This document shows, in pieces, positions 8,472 through 16,926 of a DNA stretch of 64,000 nt; the first letter of the stretch is position 1; the number at the start of each line of letters is the position of its first letter. The DNA is from Citreicoccus inhibens (GTDB taxonomy: Bacteria > Myxococcota > Myxococcia > Myxococcales > Myxococcaceae). The position numbers and the translations under genes are program-made. The stretch spans positions 522,049 to 586,048 of the forward strand of contig NZ_JAHNZT010000001.1 of the NCBI RefSeq assembly GCF_019039035.1. The letters are read 5' to 3'. The notes beneath the pieces are model-generated. The model was not told the DNA's origin and ran no database searches. It worked only from the letters and a program-made list of their open reading frames with translations.

Positions 8472-9788
8472 TCAGTAGAGCTTGCGCAGACGCGCGGCGA
8501 AGAATCCATCGAATCCCTCGGGGCCGGGCAGGGTCCGCAGCCACGCCTGGGCCAGCGGCAGCTTGAGCCCTGGGAGCACCGGCGGCTCCGCCGTCCACTC
8601 CGGATGGCTGCGCAGGAACATGTCCACCTGGTCCTGCCCCTCCTGCGGCTCGGGGGTGCACACCGCGTACACGAGCAGGCCCCCGGGAGGCACCGCCTCC
8701 TGGCAGTTCTCCAGGATGCGACGCTGGAGGGTGGCCAGCCGCGCCACGTCCGACTCCTGCCGGCGGTAGCGCAGCTCCGGGTGACGGCGCAGCGTGCCCA
8801 GACCCGAGCACGGCGCGTCCACCATCACCGCGTCGAACGTGCCCCACGCTTCGGGGAACGGCTCGGAGGCGTCGTGCGCGTGGGCCTTCAGGCGCGACAA
8901 GAGGCCCAGGCGCTTCGCCTCGGACTCAATCTTGCGCAGCTTGTGGGCGTGCAGGTCCACCGCCACCACGTCGTGGGACTCGGCCTGATGACAGGCCTTG
9001 CCCCCGGGCGCCGCGCACGCGTCCAGCACGCGGGCGGACTCGGGGAGGGCGCCATAGACGCCCACGAGCTGCGCGGCCTCGTCCTGCACCTGCCAGAGGC
9101 CCTCCGCGTAGCCATACACGTCCTCGATGCGGCCCACGGGCGGCAGCACGATGCCCACGGGGGACATGTCCGTGGCGCGCGCCTCCACGCCCTGTTCGCG
9201 AATCTGGGCCAGCAGCGCGTCGCGGGTCACCTTGGAGGTGTTGGCGCGCACCACCACCGCGGGGGCCTGATTGTCGGCCACCAGCATGGCCTCGGCGCGC
9301 TCACGGCCGAACTGCCGCACCCAGCGCTCCACCAGCCAGCGCGGGTGGCTCTCGCGCACGGACAGGTACTGCACGGGGTCCGACTGGGACGGCAGGGGCG
9401 CGGAGGGCAGCTCCGCCAGCTTGCGGAGGATGGCGTTGGTGAAGCCCGCCGCGCGTGAGAGGCCCACGTCCTTGAGGGCCTGCACCGTCTCCGCCACCGC
9501 CGCGCGCGCGGGCACGCGGGTGTGGAAGAGCTGGTAGGCCCCCACGCGCAGGGCCGCGAGGACCTTGTCCTCCAGCGCGTCCAGCTTGCGGTCCGCGAAG
9601 CGCGCGATGGCGTAGTCCAGCGCCATCTGCCGGCGCGTGGTGCCGTAGCACAGCTCCGTCGCGAGGGCGGCGTCGCGCGGGTCCTTGGGCGGCGACTCGG
9701 ACAGCAGCGTGTCCAGCACCACGTTGAGGTACGCGTCCGTCGCGCGCACGCGCGCGAGCACCGAGATCGCCAGGGTGCGTGCGTTCAT
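8472..9788 (-). CDS. rsmB: 16S rRNA m5C967 methyltransferase RsmB
   Basis: 438 aa, full length. An N-terminal NusB-like RNA-binding domain covers ~1-140. The SAM-binding site is 'ACAAPGGK', with 'VVAVDLHAHKL' after it. The two catalytic cysteines of m5C methyltransferases are present: C327 in 'DAPCSGLG' and C377 in 'YAVCTPEP'. The enzyme methylates C967 of 16S rRNA. It is the last gene of the fmt cluster; its ATG overlaps the stop of the AroQ-like gene (ATGA), so translation is coupled. fmt next to rsmB (sun) is a common bacterial arrangement, but here another gene sits between them. Confidence 0.93.
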   Translation of the reverse strand: MNARTLAISVLARVRATDAYLNVVLDTLLSESPPKDPRDAALATELCYGTTRRQMALDYAIARFADRKLDALEDKVLAALRVGAYQLFHTRVPARAAVAETVQALKDVGLSRAAGFTNAILRKLAELPSAPLPSQSDPVQYLSVRESHPRWLVERWVRQFGRERAEAMLVADNQAPAVVVRANTSKVTRDALLAQIREQGVEARATDMSPVGIVLPPVGRIEDVYGYAEGLWQVQDEAAQLVGVYGALPESARVLDACAAPGGKACHQAESHDVVAVDLHAHKLRKIESEAKRLGLLSRLKAHAHDASEPFPEAWGTFDAVMVDAPCSGLGTLRRHPELRYRRQESDVARLATLQRRILENCQEAVPPGGLLVYAVCTPEPQEGQDQVDMFLRSHPEWTAEPPVLPGLKLPLAQAWLRTLPGPEGFDGFFAARLRKLY

Positions 9789-10663
9789 CCTTCTTCCAGC
9801 CGGGTCATCAGGTCCACGAGTTGCTCATCCCTCAGGCGCGTCGCCGCAATCGTAGAGAGGGTGAGGCTCTGAAGAACGTCCTCCAGCAGCTCGCGGTGGC
9901 CACTCTCGGCGGGGGCGCCGCGCTGGAGCTGTTGATACTGCGTCCGCGCCCAGGTGGCCAGCTCCGCGGCACTCAGCATGCCCGACAGCCGGTCGGCGAT
10001 CTTCCGGCGCACCTCTGCTCGGGTCAGGAAGCCCGGCGGCACCTCGGCGCCCTTCCCCCCGCGCCCGAGCGTCTTGCCCGCCCGGGGCCCCACCGGAGCG
10101 CTCTCCGTGGCGGCCTTACGGCCCAGCGTCTTGCCCTTCGCCACGTCGGCGGGATGGGCCGGCGGGGCCTTGGTCCCCGTGGCGCCCGCCTTGCGGCCCA
10201 GCGTCTTGCCCGAGGGAGCAGCGGCGGCCTCGTCCGTCGCGCCCGTCGGGGTGAAGACGCCGCTCGCGAACGTCTCCAAGGCCTGGAGGTAGGGCTCGAA
10301 GCCGCGCGAGCCCTCGACCACCATCGCGCACGCCTCGGCGACCACGGACTCGCGCGCCGGGGGCTTGAGCTGCACCGCGATGGCGGGCACGCCCACCAGC
10401 TCCAGCGCCTCCTTCAGCGGATAGGAGCCCACGAGGCTCGTGGGGTTGATGACGATGCCCGCCACGGCCTGGCGCTCGGCGTGGAGCGTGTCGAGCAGCA
10501 CGCCCTCGTGGTTCGACTGGACGACCTTCAGCGTCTGGCCCAGCGCCCGGGCCTTCTCGCGCAGCGCCGCCTCCAGGTCCGACAGCCGTCCCCCCGCCAC
10601 GTCCTCCCGCTCGCCCTGGAGGGGGAGGTTCGGCCCGAGCAACACCAGCAAGGTCATCGCCAT
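9785..10663 (-). CDS. AroQ-fold pseudoenzyme with GKTLGR repeats
   Basis: 292 aa from ATG 10663, chosen because GAGGAG lies 10 bases upstream; ATG 10684 is an alternative. Residues ~4-135 align with type II 3-dehydroquinate dehydratase ('LLGPNL', 'KVVQSNHEG', 'VINPTSL', 'GFEPYLQAL'). Catalytic residues are lost: the Tyr of the lid is Ala (~23), the His after the fifth strand is Gln (~98) and its Glu neighbour is Ala; the structural Asn12 and Asn73 remain. A linker then carries three spaced motifs GKTLGRK, GKTLGRK and GKTLGRG (near 152, 177, 196), followed by a helical C-terminal domain. It is therefore unlikely to make 3-dehydroshikimate. It lies between fmt and rsmB, so a role linked to translation or RNA is possible. 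Automated annotation would probably call it aroQ. Confidence 0.8.
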   Translation of the reverse strand: MAMTLLVLLGPNLPLQGEREDVAGGRLSDLEAALREKARALGQTLKVVQSNHEGVLLDTLHAERQAVAGIVINPTSLVGSYPLKEALELVGVPAIAVQLKPPARESVVAEACAMVVEGSRGFEPYLQALETFASGVFTPTGATDEAAAAPSGKTLGRKAGATGTKAPPAHPADVAKGKTLGRKAATESAPVGPRAGKTLGRGGKGAEVPPGFLTRAEVRRKIADRLSGMLSAAELATWARTQYQQLQRGAPAESGHRELLEDVLQSLTLSTIAATRLRDEQLVDLMTRLEEG

Positions 10664-10696
10664 CCGCGTCTCACTCCTCGACATGTCCGCGCCCCG

Positions 10697-11632
10697 TCAC
10701 GGCCCGAACGGCTGAGTGCCCGGCGCCAGCTTGTGCCCGGACAGGAAGTCCGCCGCGCCCATCGCCCGCTTGCCTTCGAGTTGCAGCTCCAGCAGCACGA
10801 GCGAGCCCTCCGAGGTCGCCACCTCCACCCCACCCGGCCCCGCCGCCAGCACCGTGCCGGGAGCGCCCTGCCCCGCGCCCACCTTCACGCGGTGCACCTT
10901 GAGCACCTTGCCGCCCAGCGTGGTGAAGGCCCCCGGCCACGGCGTGAAGGCGCGCAGCCGCCGCTCCAGCACCACGGCGGGGCGGGTGAAGTCCAGCTTC
11001 CCCTCCTCCTTGTCGATGAGGGGCGCCAGCACCATGCCCTCCGAGGGCTGGGGCACGGGCTTCAGCTCGCCTCGGAGGTACGCGGGCAGCGCCTCGCGCA
11101 GCAGGTCTCCGCCCAGCCGGGACAGCGTCGTGTGCAGCGTGGCGCTCGTCTCGTCCGGCGCGATGGGCTGCCGCTTCACGGCCAGCACCGGCCCGGTGTC
11201 CAGCCCCTCGTCCATCACCATCAGCGCCACGCCCGTCTCGGCGTCGCCATGGGCCACGGCCCACTGGATGGGCGCGGCGCCCCGGAAGCGCGGCAGGAGC
11301 GACGCGTGCACGTTGACGCAGCCGCGCGTGGGCAAATCCAGCACGTCCTTGGGCAGGATGCGGCCGTACGCCGTCACCACGCAGATGTCCGGCGCGTAGG
11401 GGCGCAGCGTCTCGACGAACGGCGGCGTGCGCAGCTTGGTGGGCTGGAGCACCGGGACGCCGCGAGACAGCGCCAGCTCCTTCACCGGCGGCGCCGTCAC
11501 CGCGTTGCCGCGGCCCTTGGGCTTGTCCGGCTGCGTGACGACCGCCACCACGTCACCCAACTCGAAGCAGGCCTCGAGCGACGCCACGGCGAACTGCGGC
11601 GTGCCCATGAAGATGATGCGGGGTCGACTCAT
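10697..11632 (-). CDS. fmt: methionyl-tRNA formyltransferase
   Basis: 311 aa, normal length. It transfers a formyl group from 10-formyl-THF to Met-tRNA(fMet) for translation initiation. The N-terminal formyltransferase domain has catalytic N107, H109 ('NVHASLLPRFRGAAPIQ') and D145 ('DEGLDTGPV'), and the early 'FMGTPQFA' motif. The C-terminal OB-like tRNA-binding domain starts near residue 205. Downstream on the same strand come the AroQ-like gene and rsmB; upstream, 31 bases away, is a HAMP-like membrane protein. No def gene is next to it. Confidence 0.96.
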   Translation of the reverse strand: MSRPRIIFMGTPQFAVASLEACFELGDVVAVVTQPDKPKGRGNAVTAPPVKELALSRGVPVLQPTKLRTPPFVETLRPYAPDICVVTAYGRILPKDVLDLPTRGCVNVHASLLPRFRGAAPIQWAVAHGDAETGVALMVMDEGLDTGPVLAVKRQPIAPDETSATLHTTLSRLGGDLLREALPAYLRGELKPVPQPSEGMVLAPLIDKEEGKLDFTRPAVVLERRLRAFTPWPGAFTTLGGKVLKVHRVKVGAGQGAPGTVLAAGPGGVEVATSEGSLVLLELQLEGKRAMGAADFLSGHKLAPGTQPFGP

Positions 11633-11663
11633 GATGGTGCGTATCTCCGGTCGCCGCGGCCGC

Positions 11664-12239
11664 TCAGGCCACGGTCTTCAAGGTGCTCGAGGACGGCTCC
11701 ACCGCCTGGCGCTTGCGCAGCTCCAGGGCCTCCAAGGACTCCAGCGCGGCGCGCGCCTCGGGCGTGGTCGCCACGGGCCGCAGCGCGCCCAACGCCTGCG
11801 CCAGCACGTGCGCCTCGTCCGCCTCGCGCTGACGGATGCGGTCCACCGCGTCCGAGAAGCGCGCGAAGAAGGTGCGCAGCTCGTCTCCGCGCCGCAGCGG
11901 CCGCAGCCGGGGATAGCGCCCCGCCGCCAGTGCCGCCACGTAAAGGCTCATCACGTGCACGGGGCCCGCGACCCGATGCGTGAAGAGCAATCCAAACAGG
12001 CCCAGCACGCCGCCCAGCCCCACCACGCCCACCAAGGTCAGCGCGAGCAGCGTCCCCGCGCCCGAGGTCCCCGCCTCGGCGGCCACCTGCACGCGCCAGG
12101 CGAGCGCCCCAAAGACACCCATGCTCACCGCGCCCAGGCCCGAGAGCAGCAGGATGTACTTGAGCTGAAATTCTCGGTCGAGCAGGTACGTCCGGCGCGC
12201 GATGCCCGGACGCGCCGCGTTGCGAGTGGCTTCGGACAT
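11664..12239 (-). CDS. two-TM membrane protein with HAMP-like region
   Basis: 191 aa. Two transmembrane helices (~28-50 and ~63-88) are followed by 'THRVAGPVHVMSLYV', the pattern of a HAMP domain entry, and by a helical region with 'GDELRTFFARFSDAVDRIRQRE'. It ends in a short coiled-coil-like tail, with no kinase or methyl-accepting output domain. This could be a truncated signalling protein or a stand-alone HAMP regulator of another membrane sensor. It is first in the fmt cluster (31-base gap) and divergent from the HEAT-repeat lipoprotein. Confidence 0.7.
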   Translation of the reverse strand: MSEATRNAARPGIARRTYLLDREFQLKYILLLSGLGAVSMGVFGALAWRVQVAAEAGTSGAGTLLALTLVGVVGLGGVLGLFGLLFTHRVAGPVHVMSLYVAALAAGRYPRLRPLRRGDELRTFFARFSDAVDRIRQREADEAHVLAQALGALRPVATTPEARAALESLEALELRKRQAVEPSSSTLKTVA

Positions 12240-12343
12240 GTCGTTGACCAGCGTACCCCAGGTACCTCGGGTGGTTTGCTTCCTTCGTCAAGACAGGTCT
12301 ACACCCAAAGACACGCCAACCCCGCGTACGCAAAGGAGCTCGC

Positions 12344-13933
12344 ATGTCTCGCTCGTTCGTCGCGCTGTGCCTCAGTGTGTCCTTTCTCGCATTGGTCGGG
12401 TGCAAGAAAGACCCGGCCACTCCGGACTATTGGGAAGAATACCTTGCACGCATCCGGCGGGCGGATGACCGGGTCCGCCTCATCGAGTCGATGCGCAGCT
12501 CGGGCAAGGCGAACGCGAGCTTCCTGCCCATGCTGCACGCGCAGCTCGCGGCGGAGCACAAGCCCGAGGTGAAAGGAGCGCTGGCGCGCGCGCTGGCGGA
12601 CGTGCACGACGTGTCGTCCGTGGAGCCGCTGAAGGCCGCGCTGGACCCGAGCGCGACGGACGCCTCCGCGCAGCTGGCCAACAAGGAGCTGGTGGCGGCG
12701 CTGGGCCGCATCGGGGACCGGAGCGCGGTGCCGGCGCTCATCCCGTTCCTGCGCTCGAAGGACAACTACACGCGCATCGAGGCCGTGCAGGTGCTTGGCG
12801 CGATGAAGTCCCCCGAGGCGGTGGAGCCGCTCATCCAGCTCGCCACGGATGAGGCCACGGAGCCCTTCCTCAACCGCAAGGCCATCGAGGCGCTCGGGCA
12901 GATTGGCGACGCGCGCGCGGTGCCGGTCCTCCTGCGCATGCTGACGAAGGAGCGCCACGGCGTGTCCTTCTACGTGGAGAGCAGCTTCGCGCTGTTCCAG
13001 CTGGGCGCGCCCGCCGCGGACGCGCTGCTCCCCGCGCTGGAGGGCAAGGACGCGGAGCTGGTGAGCTGGGCGCAGGGCCAGGGCATCAACCCAGCCAGCT
13101 ACGCGATGAAGGCCGCGCAGGTGCTGGGGGACCTGCGCGACCACAGGGCGGTGGAGCCGCTGGTGCGCCAGCTCGGCTACACCCACGCGGATCCGCGCAT
13201 CCAGGCCATGGTGCGCATGCAGGCGGCGGACGCGCTGGGCCGCATGCGCGCCACGGAGGCCGTGAAGCCCCTGGCCGCGCTGGTCCTCGAGCCCGACCCG
13301 ACGGTGCGCCGCACCTACGTGCGCGCGCTCACGCTGCTGGGCGGCCGGGATGCGCTGCCCGCGCTGGAGAAGGCCGCGAGCACCGGCGACTGGTACGCCC
13401 GCGAGGTGGCGGTGAAGGGGCTGGCCATGCTGGGCGATGCCCGCGAACGTCCACTGCTGGACAAACTCGCCGCGGGCGAGGCCGCGCGCACCGCCACCGA
13501 GTGCAAGCAGGCGGAGGAGACGGGCTGCGACAACCCGGCCGCGCTGGGGAAGAAGCGCAGCGACGCGCTGGTGGGCTATGCGCAGCTCCTGGAGGCCGGG
13601 CAGGCCTGTACCCAGGACGCGGGCTGCTGGACGCAGCGGCTGGAGAAGGCGAACGGCGCGCTGCTGGAGCGCACCGCGCTGGAGCTGGGTCGCTCGGGCG
13701 CCCCGGCGAGCGTGACGCCCCTGGCCTCGCGGCTGGGGGAGCGCGACACCGAGGCCCGCTCCGCGGTCATCCAGGCGGTGGACTGGCTGGTGGAGACGCC
13801 CGCCACGGCGAAGCAGGCCCGCTCCACGCTGCCCGCGCTGCGCAAGCAACTGGATGACGAGCGCGGCAACACGCACCTCGTCGGCGTGAACGAGGACCTG
13901 CGGCGGCTCGTGGTCAAGCTCGAGCGGACCTGA
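12344..13933 (+). CDS. HEAT-repeat lipoprotein
   Basis: 529 aa. The lipoprotein signal is clear: basic start, hydrophobic core, lipobox 'ALVGC' with Cys20 as the predicted lipidated residue. AAGGAG lies 6 bases before the ATG. Most of the protein is HEAT/PBS-lyase-type repeats ('AVPALIPFLRS', 'AVEPLIQLATD', 'AVPVLLRMLT' and later copies) spanning ~80-390, with a further set at the end. A Cys-containing insert at ~385-430 interrupts the repeats. It is probably a membrane-attached scaffold in the periplasm or outer membrane; partners unknown. Its stop overlaps the convergent FUSC gene by 20 bases. Confidence 0.82.
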   Translation: MSRSFVALCLSVSFLALVGCKKDPATPDYWEEYLARIRRADDRVRLIESMRSSGKANASFLPMLHAQLAAEHKPEVKGALARALADVHDVSSVEPLKAALDPSATDASAQLANKELVAALGRIGDRSAVPALIPFLRSKDNYTRIEAVQVLGAMKSPEAVEPLIQLATDEATEPFLNRKAIEALGQIGDARAVPVLLRMLTKERHGVSFYVESSFALFQLGAPAADALLPALEGKDAELVSWAQGQGINPASYAMKAAQVLGDLRDHRAVEPLVRQLGYTHADPRIQAMVRMQAADALGRMRATEAVKPLAALVLEPDPTVRRTYVRALTLLGGRDALPALEKAASTGDWYAREVAVKGLAMLGDARERPLLDKLAAGEAARTATECKQAEETGCDNPAALGKKRSDALVGYAQLLEAGQACTQDAGCWTQRLEKANGALLERTALELGRSGAPASVTPLASRLGERDTEARSAVIQAVDWLVETPATAKQARSTLPALRKQLDDERGNTHLVGVNEDLRRLVVKLERT

Positions 13934-16073
13934 GGCCCTCGCCCGGCGCCATGAGCGACGGGGGCACGCGCTCGACGGCCCGGTGCAGGACGCTGAGCTG
14001 GCGCACCAGTCGCTCCTCCTGGGTGCGGGACAGCGCGTCCGTGCCCTCGGGGGGAGCGTGGGCCGGCGGCAGCGGGCGGGGCTCGCGGCGGTCCTCCAGC
14101 GACTCCGCCAGGTCCTCCAAGGCGCCGCTGGCGTAGCGGGTCAGCGGCGCGAGGTCCGCGTCCGAATGCCAGTCGCGGCGGGCGGCCAGCGCCGTCACCG
14201 CCGCGCCGAAGCGCCGTGCGTAGGTGAGCAGCGCCATCGCCGGTTCCAATTGCTCGGGGGGGCCGTGCCATTCGCCCAGGAGCCGCTGGAACGAGTCCTC
14301 CGCGGCCAGCAACGCCAGCCCCACGCGGCGGCGCGCCTCGCGAAGGCTGACCTCTCCTTGTGCCGGCCGGGGCGAGGACACCTGGCGCAGATAGTCCCGG
14401 TCCGCGCGCAGCACACGCGCCACGCGCTCCGGGAAGCGCTGATGCTCCGGGCTGGGCCACAGCAGCCGCATGCTCACGAGCGCCAGCGCGCCGCCGAACA
14501 GCGTGTTGACGAGCCGCACGCCCGCGAGCCGCCAGTCCCCGGTCTGAATCTCCGCCAGCAGCACCAGCGCGGGCGCGAGCAGCACCTGGTACGCCGTGAA
14601 GTTCAGCGGGCGCAGGCTGACGGACACGGCGATGAGACACACCACGGCGGCCAGGAGCCCCACGCGGTCGTGCACGGTGTACGCGAGCCCCGCCGCCAGC
14701 GCGCACCCCACCAGCGTGCCGGCGAGGCGTTGCAGCCCCTTCTGGAGCGTGAGGCCCGAGTACGGCTGGAGAATCACGATGACGGTGATGGTCACCCAGT
14801 ACCAGTGATTGAGCCCCAGCCACTCACACAGGCCGGTGGCCACCGCGGCGGTCAATCCCAGGCGGAGGGCGTGCCGGAAGATGACCGACTCGGGCGACAG
14901 GTTGTCGCGCAACGGGGTGAGCCAGGACGGCCCCGCGATGCGGCGGCGAGCGAACGGCAGCGCGGCCCGCTCGGGCAGGGGCTCTGCGCGCGTCAGGCGC
15001 GTGGCCACGTCCAGCGCCACGGCGACGTACTCGCGCAGCCGCTCGAGCAGCGCCACGAGGTGTTGCCCGTGCGCGCGCTCGGACTCGGTCATCGGCCCCG
15101 ACTCCTCTCTTGCGCGCAGGGCCTGCGCCACCCGCTCCGCGTCCCAGGCTCCACCTTCGGGCTCGGGCACGACGCCTTCCTCCAGCACGACGGCGAGCCG
15201 CTGCGCATCCGCCGCGAAGGCCGCGAGGGCGCCCTGGGCCTCGGCGCGGATGGCGAGGAAGCGGGCCTCGTGCGGCGCGGCGTCGAGGGCTTCGGCGAAG
15301 GCCGTCAGGCGCAGGAACAAGGCATCCGCGGCCTCGAGCAACACGAGCAGGTGCTCCCCTCGCCCGCTCTGCTCCTGGCTCCGTCGGCGGATGGCGCCCA
15401 GGGCCGCGCGCGCGGCCTCCAGCGCCTGACGGATGGCGGCGCTGCGCAACGCGGACTCGCGCGTCCAGGACGGGGGCTTCACGCCCTCCGGCGGCCAGCG
15501 GCTCACCGCGGTCGCGTAGCCGGCCAGCTCGCGATAGCACCGGGCGATGACGCGGCGGATGGGCAGATAGGGCCGCAGCGGCCACAGCACCAACGCGAGC
15601 ACCATGGCCCACGCGCCGCCCAGCACGAAGAAGGCCGCCTGCGCGAGCGCCCCCGCGAAGCCGTGCGCGGGCAGCGCCAGGGACACCACGAAGAGGTTGG
15701 CCAGGAGGATGCCCACGACGCCCGCGGTGTCGCCGTAGCAGCGCGCGAAGCCGCACGCCGTCACCCAGCAGCACGTGAGCGCCACGTCCACCCACAGCGG
15801 GCTCGGGATGGCGCTGATGAGGCCGCCCAGCGCGCCCAACAGCGTCAGGGCGCCCATGGCCAAGGCGCGCGAGCGGTAGGGCCCGCCTCGGTCCACCAGC
15901 GTCACGAAGAGCCCGGCCATGCCGGACCACGCCGCCGCCGGCCGGTGAAGCAGCGCGGACACCAGCAGCGGAACGCCCAACGCCAGCGCGGCCCGGAGCC
16001 CCGCCTGCACCGCGGGCCGCCCCGCCTCCAGGTGGAACAGGTGCGTGACGTGGCGAGGCAGCACGTGGCGCAT
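13914..16073 (-). CDS. FUSC-family (YccS/YhfK-like) inner-membrane transporter
   Basis: 719 aa from ATG 16073; the open frame continues to 16391, but that part reads as out-of-family Arg/Ser sequence. Two hydrophobic bundles are separated by a long cytoplasmic helical region: ~25-180, and ~400-520 with 'NHWYWVTITVIVILQPYSGLTLQKGLQRLAGTL' as the family core. This matches FUSC/aromatic-acid exporter proteins of the YccS type. It probably exports small aromatic or toxic compounds; the substrate is unknown. No membrane-fusion partner lies nearby. The hydrolase-fold gene at 16084 is 10 bases upstream and is probably in the same transcript. Confidence 0.85.
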   Translation of the reverse strand: MRHVLPRHVTHLFHLEAGRPAVQAGLRAALALGVPLLVSALLHRPAAAWSGMAGLFVTLVDRGGPYRSRALAMGALTLLGALGGLISAIPSPLWVDVALTCCWVTACGFARCYGDTAGVVGILLANLFVVSLALPAHGFAGALAQAAFFVLGGAWAMVLALVLWPLRPYLPIRRVIARCYRELAGYATAVSRWPPEGVKPPSWTRESALRSAAIRQALEAARAALGAIRRRSQEQSGRGEHLLVLLEAADALFLRLTAFAEALDAAPHEARFLAIRAEAQGALAAFAADAQRLAVVLEEGVVPEPEGGAWDAERVAQALRAREESGPMTESERAHGQHLVALLERLREYVAVALDVATRLTRAEPLPERAALPFARRRIAGPSWLTPLRDNLSPESVIFRHALRLGLTAAVATGLCEWLGLNHWYWVTITVIVILQPYSGLTLQKGLQRLAGTLVGCALAAGLAYTVHDRVGLLAAVVCLIAVSVSLRPLNFTAYQVLLAPALVLLAEIQTGDWRLAGVRLVNTLFGGALALVSMRLLWPSPEHQRFPERVARVLRADRDYLRQVSSPRPAQGEVSLREARRRVGLALLAAEDSFQRLLGEWHGPPEQLEPAMALLTYARRFGAAVTALAARRDWHSDADLAPLTRYASGALEDLAESLEDRREPRPLPPAHAPPEGTDALSRTQEERLVRQLSVLHRAVERVPPSLMAPGEGLRSARA

Positions 16074-16083
16074 GCGCGTTCGC

Positions 16084-16779
16084 TCAGGCCTGCTCACCCG
16101 ACCACGCGAGGACGCCCGGCCCCGCGACCGCTCGGAAGCAGTCATGGAGCCAGGCCCCCGCCATGCGCGCCGCGCCCTCCAACGGCAGCCGCTCCTCCAA
16201 GAAGCGAGACAGCCCTGGCACCGGGCGCAGGGCCTTGCGTCCGCGCAGCGCCTCGAACGCGCCGAGGACGAGCGCGCGGCCGTCCTCATCCTCCTGCCCC
16301 GCGAGCAGGAGCGTGGGCACGCGCACCTGCGCCAGCGCGTCCCCCGCCAGGTCCGGCCGCCCGCCCAGGGTGACGACCGCCTGCACGCCAAAGGGTTGAT
16401 AGGTGGACGCCACGAGCACCGCCGCCGCGCCCAGCCCCAAGCCCAGGTAGCCCACCGGGAGCAGCGACAGGGCCGCGTCGCGCTGGAGCCAATCGCGCGC
16501 CACCTCCAGCCGGTGCGCCAACACCGTCACCGTGGCGTCGTGGCGCAGACGCCAGGCATCCGCCTCGGACTCGTCCGCCGTGCGCAAAGCCAGCCCCAGC
16601 GTGGCCAGCCCCCCGGCGTGCAGCGTCCCCGCCACGCGCTCGGCCACGCCCACCGCGCGCCCGTCCTCCGGCTCGCCCGCGAGCAGCACGAGCCCGGAGG
16701 CCCGCTCGGGTACTTGGAGGCGCCCCGACAGCAAGCGCCCCGCGACGGCAATCTCCACGCCCCGCTCGTGCACGCGCAT
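16084..16779 (-). CDS. dienelactone-hydrolase-like protein lacking Ser and His
   Basis: 231 aa. The fold is that of the small dienelactone-hydrolase-like group ('GLVLLAGEPED', 'AVVTLGGRPDLAGDAL', 'VPTLLLAGQEDEDG'). The nucleophile elbow, normally GASTGAA, reads G-L-G-L-G (residues 113-117), so the catalytic Ser is Gly115; the bases on the minus strand (16425-16445) confirm this. The usual C-terminal His before 'FEEPG' is also absent ('SRFLEERLPL'); the Asp at ~164 remains. It is therefore probably a non-hydrolytic binding protein, inferred. It lies 10 bases upstream of the FUSC transporter and could bind a transported molecule or act as a partner of it. Confidence 0.75.
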   Translation of the reverse strand: MRVHERGVEIAVAGRLLSGRLQVPERASGLVLLAGEPEDGRAVGVAERVAGTLHAGGLATLGLALRTADESEADAWRLRHDATVTVLAHRLEVARDWLQRDAALSLLPVGYLGLGLGAAAVLVASTYQPFGVQAVVTLGGRPDLAGDALAQVRVPTLLLAGQEDEDGRALVLGAFEALRGRKALRPVPGLSRFLEERLPLEGAARMAGAWLHDCFRAVAGPGVLAWSGEQA

Positions 16780-16873
16780 CCCCGCTCCTCTCGTGGACGA
16801 CCCCGCTCGCTCCTTCGGGAAGGCGGTGACGCCCGAGGGCCTCGGGCAAAGCTGGGTCGCGCGCGTGGAGCCG

Positions 16874-16902
16874 GCCAGACGGGGGCTCTCGCTCCGTCTG
16901 GC
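16874..16902 (-). terminator. hairpin after the LETM1-like gene
   Basis: GCCAGACGG (16874-16882) pairs perfectly with CCGTCTGGC (16894-16902), loop 11 bases. It lies 25 bases downstream of the LETM1-like stop. No U-tract follows. Confidence 0.5.
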
Positions 16903-16926
16903 GGCGGGCGAGAGGACAGGCCCGCT

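Noticed and set aside
7398-9458. 686-codon open frame on the plus strand
   Set aside because: It is antisense to the YARHG gene and rsmB; shadow composition.
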